In this document: piece after piece, positions 56,067 to 64,000 of the stretch
How the letters are laid out: the number at the start of each line of letters is the position of its first letter
Position numbering within the stretch: the first letter of the stretch is position 1
NCBI GenBank assembly: GCA_014281115.1
Contig: JACONQ010000003.1
Coordinates: forward strand, 3,348,001-3,412,000
Length of the DNA stretch: 64,000 nucleotides
Reading direction: 5' to 3'
Origin: Laburnicola sp. R22_1
Lineage: Eukaryota > Ascomycota > Dothideomycetes > Pleosporales > Didymosphaeriaceae
The notes under the pieces: generated by a model
Databases searched by the model: none
Told to the model about the DNA's origin: nothing
What the model saw: the letters and a program-made list of their open reading frames with translations, nothing else
Program-made: the position numbers and the translations under genes

Positions 56067-57608
56067 CTAACCCCCAACCCTCCTCTCCTCATCCTTACTC
56101 TTCCCCCCCTCCCAACTCCCATCCTCACTATCCGTATCCCCCAACAACTCATCCCAAGCCTCCTCATCCACACTATTTCTCCTCTTCTCCCGGCCCTTCC
56201 CCCCATCAACCTTAACATTAACAAACAACACCCACAGCCCCACATCATACACAACCCTACAAATCCCCGTCGCCACAAACGCCGCGAAGAATTTATCATT
56301 ACCCGCAAGTATCCCGGTAATGGACGGACCCATGCTCATAGCAAACGTACGCACCATGGACGTGATGCCCATGACACCGGTGCGCTCTTCGGGTTTTACG
56401 ACGGCAGCGATGAAGGCTGTGCGGGGCGCTTGGTCCATGCTGTTTAGGGCTGCGCGGAAGAGGAGGAGGGCGACGGTCCAGCCTATGCTGCTGGGGAGGG
56501 GGATGAAGGCGCTTGCGATGCTGGAAGGTAAGTGTGTGAATACCATGGTGTTGATGAGGCCGATGTGTTTGGACAGCGGTCCTGCGAAGATGGAGGATAC
56601 TGCGCATAGGAATTGCGATGCTGAGGTTATGTCGCCGAGGGTGGATTTGGAAAGGTGGAATTTTTGGTCGACGTAGTAGTTCATTAGGGAGTATGGGGTC
56701 ATGCCATCCGCGAGTGAGTCGATGCCGAGCAGGATCCAGAGTTTGAACATGATGCTGCGAGTAGGCTTGGATATCTGGGAGAAGTAGGATTGTTTTGACT
56801 TTTGCGCGACGCGGAGGTTGGGACGTTGCGAGTCTGAAGAGCGCGAGTGGTTATCGGTCGTAGGCGTCATGGCTTCCAAAAGTACCTCCTCCTCTTCTCC
56901 AACTCCACGGCCGATACTCCCCCTGCGTTCCTGCATCTCCTTGCTCTTCTCACCCGCGACTTCACACTTCTTGCTCAACCCAAGACATAAGATGAATCCG
57001 ACCAGTCCGAACCCAGCATATCCCCAAAACAGCACATGGTACGCCTTCTTCGCACCCCCGCTACTCTTCTCCACCCAACTTACTACCCTTCCTGCAACCT
57101 CCGTCCCCACGGCTCCCGCCATAGTCGTAGCCGTAACATACCAAGCCAAGACATCACTTCTCGTCCTTTCATCCGTCAATCCACTTAATACGCTCTCCTC
57201 GACCGCCCTAAACGGCCCACAATCGCCACCAGTCACACTCATAACACCTACAACCGCTGCGCCCAACAGGACCCAGAAATTCTCCGACAGCGCAAACGCA
57301 GTGCCGGAACACACCATCATGGCGCTCCCGAAGAGGAGGATGCGACGCCGACCCAGTTTGTCCGCGACTAATGTGAGGATGAGGGAGAGCACGACGTCGC
57401 CGAGGAGGGTGAGCGTCATGAAGGCCCCAATGCGGGAATCGGGGAAGTCGAGGGAAGCGAAGAAGAGCGCCAAGATGAGGGAGGGAATGCCGGCGGAGAA
57501 CATGCGCAGAGAGCGTAAAGTAATTATCAAGTACGCATCCATTCCCGTCGCATGGAGGGAGTGTACGCCTAGGAAGCCGGCAAAGCGTGAGGGGAGTGAT
57601 GGAGCCAT
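56067..57608 (-). CDS. MFS transporter
   Basis: A single exon of 513 residues from MAPSLPSRFAGFLG to a charged C-terminus. About 12 hydrophobic segments are visible, in two blocks of six with a long charged central loop (about residues 215-280, EKSKEMQERRGSIGRGVGEE). The major-facilitator motif A appears as LVADKLGRRRILLFG between segments 2 and 3 (about residues 80-95). A second conserved stretch, DQAPRTAFIAAVVKPEERTG, lies in the C-terminal half. It would sit in a membrane, probably the plasma membrane. The substrate cannot be told from sequence. The last 50 residues are Asp/Glu/Lys-rich and cytosolic. Length and layout are normal for an intact gene. Confidence 0.88.
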   Translation of the reverse strand: MAPSLPSRFAGFLGVHSLHATGMDAYLIITLRSLRMFSAGIPSLILALFFASLDFPDSRIGAFMTLTLLGDVVLSLILTLVADKLGRRRILLFGSAMMVCSGTAFALSENFWVLLGAAVVGVMSVTGGDCGPFRAVEESVLSGLTDERTRSDVLAWYVTATTMAGAVGTEVAGRVVSWVEKSSGGAKKAYHVLFWGYAGFGLVGFILCLGLSKKCEVAGEKSKEMQERRGSIGRGVGEEEEVLLEAMTPTTDNHSRSSDSQRPNLRVAQKSKQSYFSQISKPTRSIMFKLWILLGIDSLADGMTPYSLMNYYVDQKFHLSKSTLGDITSASQFLCAVSSIFAGPLSKHIGLINTMVFTHLPSSIASAFIPLPSSIGWTVALLLFRAALNSMDQAPRTAFIAAVVKPEERTGVMGITSMVRTFAMSMGPSITGILAGNDKFFAAFVATGICRVVYDVGLWVLFVNVKVDGGKGREKRRNSVDEEAWDELLGDTDSEDGSWEGGKSKDEERRVGG

Positions 57609-58128
57609 GGCATTGTCGATGTAAAATCCGATGGAAAGACCAAGGCCAGAAAATATGCTCTCGAGAAGATAGATGTATACCCGCTTACTGGCACAGATTC
57701 TATCTCATGAGGAAGAGCATAGAAAGGGAAGAAGGTAAAAAGAAGAGAGAGGAATGACTCATGCTTCGAATCGCCATCTGCAAGGCCGGCCGCGGCCCGG
57801 CGTGAAGCTGCGGCTACTGCAGCTGCTAATCCTTATTCTGACTCCCGCTGCAGCTCACCACCTCTCACTGTCTCTCCAACGGCGTGGGGTATATAGTATT
57901 AAATCCGGAGCCGAGCGCTGTTCCCGGCGTCGAGCTTGTCCCGAGGTCGCGTGCGAGTTCGGCGGAAGAATTTGGACCGAAATACCCCGCCATTGTCACC
58001 ATAGTGCCTATTACGTCATAGGTTGAGAGAGTCCCGGATATGCAAAAAAGGCACGAAAAAGGAAGATTCGTCGGGTATTGATGGTGTATCTAATCGTATG
58101 CACCATTTCAAGATAGCGGCGCGCTCTG
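57609..58128. other. Spacer between FAN1 3' end and MFS promoter
   Basis: About 520 bases, with the MFS promoter on its left part. A + frame of 90 codons (57,754-58,026) has no recognisable content. No gene is supported. Confidence 0.5.
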
Positions 58129-60769
58129 TTAGGGTTTGACGCGCACCTCTTTGGCAACAGCCGAGCATAGCTCAACTTTCACCCCGGCTCCAGACAGCAC
58201 ATGTATCCAAAGCCTCTGTGTATCGCTCAAGCGGTCATTCTCGCTTTTCACCTCTGCGAATTTGACCTCCCCTTTCTTTCCTTTCGCTTCCTCCTCTTCC
58301 GCTAATTTCCAAAGAAAGAGATCGGGTACGCCACCGCCTCTCTGGCCATACTCCTGAGCCATGACCTTGCAAACAGTCGCTAATGCTTCTCCATCGAAGC
58401 ATTCAGCAATCTCGACAAGATCTGCGATATCATAGGTCCAGTCCAGACCGACAACACAAGTTCGGCGCTCGTGGTGCGCATCGTACACGCCTTGGATGAT
58501 GGCTGGAGAATCACCGTTGGATATCTCGTTTAGCCTTGCGTTGATCTCGCCGATACGCGATGGATAGAATGCATCAGTGTGCAGATCCAACGGGCAGGTT
58601 TGATATGGTGTTTGGAAAACGTTGGGTATGTAGGTGAACAGGATATCAAAGAAAAGGTATGCGAACAGGGTGCGCACGATGCCTCCCTCGCAATGATACC
58701 CCTTCCACCCCTGGTTGCGGTAATGCGAGAGACACATAGCCTCTACGCTGCATTCACCCTCTTCGCGAGGATCGATCCAAATTGTTTTCGTTCCTCTTCT
58801 CCCAGGTGGGGCAAGCGATGCGCTATTACTCCGCCTCAAGAGCGGAACTTCACGCTCAATGCGAATCCCCTCGAACGTAACTTCGACCGGCTTCGTCAGC
58901 CGCACATGAGAAAAATCATGCTGTGCTCTCTTGACAGTCCTGAGGCTCTTCTCAAGCTTTGTGATGCGTTTCTGAAGATCGTAATGATGTATTATGTGCA
59001 CCATGTTATCCTGCAGACCTTCCTCGCAGGTCTGTAGTGCGATACGCTTCCAATGTTTCTTCTGCGCATCTTCGCTGCGACCTTCCGCATCAACAAGTGC
59101 GCCCATGTAGTGCTCTTCCAGTAGTGCCTTCCGCTGGTACCACGCCCCTCGCCGAGAGTGGTGGAAGAGGCATTGCTGTAAAAGCTCCGTGATCAGCTCG
59201 TGTTCGTGTTTGTGCTCTTTCCGCCGAGCAAGGACACTGGTGGCTTTGTGAACGATGCGTGTGTACACCCAGGCAGGCGAAAGCCGACGCAAATAAGCAC
59301 CTTCCCCACTATGGTAGACACTGTCCTCTTTTCGTTGCTCGTCCTGGAGGAGGACCTTCCAGCGCGGATAGACTTCCTCAAAGATATCCATAATCTCCTG
59401 GTAGCCAGCTTCCGTGACTCTTCCATTAAACTCCAATATGTTATCGATACGAAATTGTGTACGTAGCGACGCTTCGAACTCAAGCAGTGACGACCGGGAC
59501 GAAAAGATATTCGCGGAGCGAGAGACGATGTATTCCGGGAAGTTGCGGCGCGCGATCTTCGCGAGTATGATAGTCATCAAGGACTTCTCTGTCCACTCGG
59601 AGGAGCGATAGAAGACAAGATGGACGCGCTCAAAGAGCTTCAAGGGTGCTAGGGACAGGCGTATGCAAGGGCCTGTATCGTTCATGATTTTCCGAGTGAA
59701 GTGCGCATCGCGATTGGCTTCGGAAGACATGTCCTCTGTAAGTTCATTGTCCGGGGTTTCTGATCCCAGTCCCGATGTAGACGAGCGTCTTGAGCTCTCC
59801 GTGTCCGAACGCTTAAGGCCAACAAAGCCCAAACCTGCTTGCCGCCGGCTTGTACGGCGCAGTGCTTTCAACAGGTCCATCTTATTTTTGCCTTGAACCT
59901 TCGCTTCTTTCGCAAGCGCTTTGAGCTCGTCTAGCTTCAATAGCGACGATGCTTGCTCAAGCGTAGTTATCTCGTCTTCTGATCGATCCGCAAACGTGAA
60001 CGATGAGCCCAACGTCGTCCCGGTCGGTGGTTCTAGCTCTCCCGGATGCGCCTCCACCTGTGAAGAGGATGTGGGAAGATTATTCGGTCGCTGTAGGGTT
60101 GCGACCGCAGTCTCGAGGTCCGAAATGTCGCTGTGGTAGCCAATGTTCTTGATGCGATGCCATGCCGATGTTTTGCGCAAGAAGAAGCGGACGTATCTGG
60201 GCGGCGAAAACTGCTGAGCATACAATATCGAGAAGAGAGGCAAATGAAAAGACGTACAGATACTGTGCCTCGTAGTTCAGATCCCTCCATATCCTGAACA
60301 CTTCCATTTCAGCCTCGTCGAACAGGTGGCTCTCCTCGTCCAGAACCGTGTCCAATGCCAGGTTAAATGCATCCACGTAGATCGAGCTCTTTCCCCGCAC
60401 CCAGTTGCGATCCCTTAACCGCTCTTCTGTCTCGTCTCGTGTCTCTTCTTGCGAAGCTTTGAAGGCCTCGTATTCCTCGATCGCCTCCGCATCGCTCTTC
60501 ACAGGCGGCAGTGCGCTCTCCAGGTCCGTCTTGTGTGGCTCGAGGGTCTGTTCTATTACTTCGTCACCATCCTCGGCGTCCGAGTCGGCTATCTCGCGAT
60601 TTGCATACTTTGCAGCCTTGCGCGGACTCCGCTTCGAGGGTGAGGCGTCGAGCCTCTGCTTTTTCGTCGGCGGTTCTTTGACGTCATCGAAATTGGTAGC
60701 TTTGGAATGTTTAATAAAGCGTGTGATCATCTGGTTGTGTTTTGGGGGACTGCGAGAGTTGAGCGCCAT
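58129..60769 (-). CDS. FAN1: Fanconi-associated nuclease FAN1
   Basis: Two exons in phase, 60,769-60,258 and 60,196-58,129, give 859 residues. The 61-base intron (GTACGT...GCCCAG) lies within the conserved block, and the join restores EAQYLYVRFFLRKTSAWHRI. FAN1 is a structure-specific nuclease of DNA interstrand cross-link repair. The N-terminus is basic and disordered. A SAP-like segment follows (LLKLDELKALAKEAKVQGK, about residues 265-285), then the TPR-like region. The C-terminal VRR_NUC nuclease domain has its catalytic PD-(D/E)xK residues (GGGVPDLFLWK, then FAEVKSENDRLSDTQRLW). No UBZ ubiquitin-binding finger is visible at the N-terminus, in keeping with fungal FAN1. It appears intact. 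Confidence 0.92.
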
Positions 60770-61459
60770 TGCTGGGAGAGGAGTGGCAACCCCACTGACA
60801 CGCTTGGAATGCGGCCGCTGGAACGCGCCTGCCGAAGCGCGTAGTCACGTGATGGCACTAAGTTCGGGGGTTCCACGGCCGTCTCAGCACCTAACACACG
60901 ACATTGAAAAGCGCATACATTATTTCCTTTTAAAATGCGCTTGGTTATGCGTTAATACGTATACTGATGCCTTATATAGATTAGATCCCGAACGCGAAAT
61001 GTTGTAAGAGCCTAGAAGCTCAGCGCTATACGCGCTAACCTAGGCTAGAATTATAAAGATACTTATTTCTATACTCTTTAGTATATATATAAACCGTAGT
61101 TTATGCTAGTCAGCGTGTCTGGATGCTCCTTCCCAAACACCCTCTTTCTTGTTTCCATCACTTGCACCTCCAGCTCTTCGCCCTCCTTGCACCGGCCTTA
61201 ATTGCCATATTTATCTATGCTAATTAGTGTGTTTGGGTGGTCTCATCCTAATTGCTGTTTTCATTACTGCTTTTTGCGGCTCTTCTGCTTCTTTCCACCA
61301 ACTTAAAATAGGTGGCGGAGTTTCCTGTGGTGTCCTTTGGCTTGGTTCGCGGGTGCTTGGTGGAATCTAGGTTCACGAAATATTGGAGTAATTGGTAGTC
61401 GCACCTTTATTTGGCTCATGAACAGCGAAAAGCTTTCCAATACGAACACTCTACAGAAT
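60770..61459. other. Spacer with an AT-rich patch
   Basis: It holds the FAN1 promoter (60,770-60,890) and, at about 60,900-61,110, AT-rich DNA with a CGCGCTAACCTAGGCTAGAA-like string that may be a mutated repeat remnant. Beyond it are the 3' flanks of the MDR gene. No gene is seen. Confidence 0.45.
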
Positions 61460-62566
61460 CTAATCTCCGCCAACCCTAAGTACCATTTTCCCACGGACTC
61501 TCTTCGTGTCTCCGAGATCTAACGCCTGTGTGTAGTCAGTAATCGGGATTGTTAAATCCAATCTAACACTCACATCGCACAACTCCTCGAACATAAACAC
61601 CTTCTCAATATGAACTTTAATCTTCTCCTCACGAACCAGACCCATCAACTTAACCATAAACTCCGGATCTCGTTGTGGAGTGAACATGACAAACTTTCTC
61701 GGCGTCCCACCCAGCCACCACGGCCAGAACATGTTGAGCATCACATACACTAACATCCAAAACCTGCCATGTGCATAACTCCCAATATTCAAGAATGCTC
61801 CATTCTCTTTCAAGAACCCCGGGGACTTCGTATACAGCTCTTGCGCCCCGATAGTATCGAGCACGAAGTCAAACGGCCGGGTGCCATACTCTTTCGCCAA
61901 ATACTCGTGCAGTGGCGCATTCGTGCGATAATCAATGGTCCTGCTTGCACCCAAGCCCAGCACAAATTCCGCATTCGGCGCCGAGCATACTCCCACGACT
62001 TCTTTTGCGCCCATAGCAACGGCCACTTGCACGAACATCGACCCGCAGCCCCCACTTGCACCGTTGACTAGGACCCGGTATCCGTTTCCCTGGTGGAGCT
62101 TCCCGTGCTTGTGGATCAGCATGGCCATGATACCGCATTGTCCGATGCAGGATGCTTCTTCCATGGTCATGCCCTCAGGCACAAGCGCGATGGCGCTCGT
62201 CTTACTGTCGAGACAAATGTACTCGCAGAACGGGCCTCTGCCTCTGAGAATCACATCGTTAGGAGGGACGCAGAGTACTTTGCAGCCTACTGCGAAGTGG
62301 TCCGGTGCGTCGGGACCGCGGGCCATGATGGTTCCCGAAAACTCGTTTCCGGGTATGGCGTTCTTTCGCACGAGAAAAGAGGGTAGGATTTTCATCACAT
62401 CGGTGTTGGAAGGATCGATTCCCGCGTAGGCGACTTTAAAGAAGAGTTGGCTGCCGGTTGGGAGAGGAGGCGTTGGGACTTCTATGAGCGAGAGGACTTT
62501 CCGGTGCGGGCCTGGGCGGGAGTATGTCCAGGCCTTCATGGTTGCGGGGATGGGAGAGGAGGCCAT
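61460..62566 (-). CDS. Zinc-less MDR oxidoreductase (quinone oxidoreductase-like)
   Basis: Two exons, 62,566-61,574 and 61,525-61,460, give 352 residues. The 48-base intron (GTGAGT...CACACAG, TACTGAC branch site) is a multiple of three and stop-free, so an unspliced read-through of 368 residues is also open. I prefer splicing because it restores the family end ALDLGDTKRVRGKMVLRV. The GroES-like N-terminal domain has AYAGIDPSNTDVMK and GNEFSGTI (about residues 45-80). The Rossmann fold has VNGASGGCGSMFVQVAVAMG (about 165-185) and FDFVLDTIG. The Cys/His zinc ligands of alcohol dehydrogenases are absent. It would reduce a small carbonyl or quinone substrate with NAD(P)H in the cytosol; the substrate is unknown. 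A hydrophobic stretch (FWMLVYVMLNMFWPWW) near residue 275 is unusual for a soluble enzyme. Confidence 0.85.
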   Translation of the reverse strand: MASSPIPATMKAWTYSRPGPHRKVLSLIEVPTPPLPTGSQLFFKVAYAGIDPSNTDVMKILPSFLVRKNAIPGNEFSGTIMARGPDAPDHFAVGCKVLCVPPNDVILRGRGPFCEYICLDSKTSAIALVPEGMTMEEASCIGQCGIMAMLIHKHGKLHQGNGYRVLVNGASGGCGSMFVQVAVAMGAKEVVGVCSAPNAEFVLGLGASRTIDYRTNAPLHEYLAKEYGTRPFDFVLDTIGAQELYTKSPGFLKENGAFLNIGSYAHGRFWMLVYVMLNMFWPWWLGGTPRKFVMFTPQRDPEFMVKLMGLVREEKIKVHIEKVFMFEELCDVSVRLDLTIPITDYTQALDLGDTKRVRGKMVLRVGGD

Positions 62567-63119
62567 GGTTGTGGTTTGCTGGGCGAATTGGGCGATAGTG
62601 TTGGGAGGGGGTGTCTATGTCTTGTAGTATCGTCGTATTCTCTTATTAGGCGGAGTCGGACGCGTTGGCGTCCGGATGGAGGATGCGGACGACGCTCGGA
62701 CCAGGGTCGTGAAATGCGGACGAAATCCCCATATAACAAACGAAATCAATAATGGGATATGACGAAAGATTACAAGGCAAAATACAAGTAAGAACGATAT
62801 GATAACCGTACACTGCTTATTATATACTAAGCCAAAGACATATCACACACAATAGCTAAGCGTGCAGAAGCCCATTCCATGTTTACTTGAGCACGCACCT
62901 TCGCAGAAGCCGGCGATCCCACTGTGGTCCAGTCGGCGTCCCTCGCTCCTCCTTACCCTCATTTGTCTCTTTCCCGTCTACCCAGCAGCGCACCTACTCT
63001 CCCTATTGCCGAGAATGAAGTTCCCATCAGATAAGCGCAAAACGCAAGTTAATTTGTACTCTATAAGGTTCATCGTTTCAAGTTCGGCATTAGGTTCATA
63101 GCAGTCATCTGTGTTTTTA
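62567..63119. other. MDR promoter-side spacer
   Basis: About 550 bases with no recognisable gene. Frames of 60-100 codons on both strands lack any domain. Confidence 0.5.
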
Positions 63120-63482
63120 TCATCTATAGCCACCGTTAGCAAGTGGAAAACTCCGCCACTCCTCTTTCCAACCTTTCCCCGTTTCTGGCCACCTGTCTCT
63201 CCAAACATCACCGTAGTGTTCGCCACCATACAGGTCATCCATCTCGTTCTCCACCATACTGCAGACATCCAATCTTTCCAGTAGCCCCATTTCCTTCATG
63301 TGAACGGTATTGTAGTGTGTGTCACGTTGATCACGCTCGCACACCCAGTGTCTTCCAATCCAACGTATGATGTTTTGGAAGTCAACAGGCATGCGCTTGC
63401 CATAGACTTCAGAAGCACGTTTCATCTGAAGTTTGATATATGCAAGCTTTGGCGGTATACATGCAGAACTGGTGACCCCCAT
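63120..63482 (-). pseudogene. Possible detached C-terminal part of the F-box/LRR-like gene
   Basis: An open frame of 120 codons (MGVTSSACIPPKLAYIKLQM to SFPLANGGYR) starts in a different register. Its ATG overlaps the TAA that ends the upstream frame (TAATG). The second half is charged and Trp-rich (VWRDRWPETGKGWKEEWRS), as often seen at the end of fungal F-box-like proteins. No intron linking it to the upstream frame in register was found. It may be a short separate gene or the severed end of a gene with an internal deletion. Confidence 0.35.
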
Positions 63483-64000
63483 TAGTTCTTCGAAAATCTC
63501 GTGAATTGAAGGGAATGAAGATGCGAAACGTCAACATGTGCCTCCCATCTAGCAAATTGAGCTCGATCTACCTGATTCGCCGGATCTATCGTTAAGCTCT
63601 CAAGCTTTCCTTTAGTCATAGGTTGCTCAGGTGGTTCGTCTGCGGATTGTGGATGGAATCCCCGCCATGGCAACCGCTCACTCCACGGCCATCTGATCAA
63701 TTCCCCTGAAGGACCCGCTCTGTGGTTGAACAATATGTGAACATGCTTTAGACTTGGGGCGAGCACTGCTGCCATTTCTTGTATGGCCTCCTCGTTGTAG
63801 TCCCTACGTCCCGCCTGGTGAATCGGAGAGTGAGGACCGACAATGCTGTACAAGCAGGGAGATGTTGCCAGTAGGTAGTCCGAGTCTGAGATGTTCTGCG
63901 CGTCATTGTCCTTGTCCTGGATAAGGCTTCGAAGGCTGAACGTCTGAACGTGCAAACGGGAGGTTGGAAGGTGCTCGTGTAGCATAGAGAGAATGCAGGA
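63482..64000 (-). pseudogene. F-box/LRR-like protein, fragment, cut by the right edge
   Basis: The frame is open from the window edge (the in-frame Met at 63,985 is probably internal) to TAA at 63,482, at least 172 codons. Residues such as LLATSPCLYSIV, LAPSLKHVHILFNHRAG, GKLESLTIDP, WEAHVDVSHLHSLQFTRFSKN match the LRR-like middle part of the fungal F-box proteins that measure strands with the pattern LxSLxF. In that family, several more repeats normally follow the SLQFTRFS strand. Here the frame stops at once, suggesting truncation, or a missed intron. The N-terminus with any F-box lies outside the window. Confidence 0.5.

Overview
The window looks like a chromosome segment from a filamentous ascomycete (Pezizomycotina, probably a dothideomycete-type genome). 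The evidence is short GT-AG introns of 46-84 bases with CTNAC-type branch sites, fungal-specific families (a Caf120-like PH protein, 2EXR/F-box-like proteins), and transposons destroyed by C-to-T and G-to-A transitions, mostly CAG/CAA to TAG/TAA and TGG to TAG. That last pattern is the signature of repeat-induced point mutation (RIP). The lineage call is inference; no rRNA or tRNA gene was seen.

Layout. Positions 1-30,560 form a gene-free, transposon-rich island. It holds a pogo/Fot-like element inserted into a Ty1/copia relic (1-3,345); a strongly decayed array of a roughly 47-base repeat (about 3,757-8,124); a complete LTR element with matching 5-base target duplications (8,130-14,209); a small TIR element with subterminal repeats (about 14,425-15,391); two complete but RIP-mutated pogo/Fot-like elements (15,581-17,453 and 17,600-19,470); a second, short LTR element with matching 5-base duplications (19,489-22,356); and decayed repeat DNA in the opposite orientation (about 22,690-30,560), interrupted by a complete Tc1/mariner element (26,633-27,956). 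From 30,828 to the right edge the DNA is gene-dense. On the plus strand are TAF2 (TFIID), a Caf120-like CCR4-NOT-associated PH protein, an alpha/beta hydrolase of the SERAC1/SesB type and a degenerate GH25-like protein. On the minus strand are a BAH-PHD protein, a long fungal-specific protein with a proline-rich tail, two 2EXR/F-box-like genes, an MFS transporter, the FAN1 nuclease, a zinc-less MDR oxidoreductase and, at the edge, a broken F-box/LRR-type gene.

How the parts relate. Most right-hand genes are housekeeping or dispersed-family genes and do not form a cluster. The exception worth attention is the divergent pair at 45,651-49,741 (minus) and 50,443-51,770 (plus). The N-terminus of the first and the C-terminal tail of the hydrolase share a Gly/Asn/Gln/His motif of about 22 residues. 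A shared prion-like motif in neighbouring genes, one of them a lipase-type effector, is how fungal amyloid-signalling cell-death pairs are built. This pair is therefore the best candidate here for an undescribed system. In the repeat island, the most notable observation is that three different pogo-like elements carry a doubled motif with the same 17-base period in their terminal repeats but with different motif sequences.
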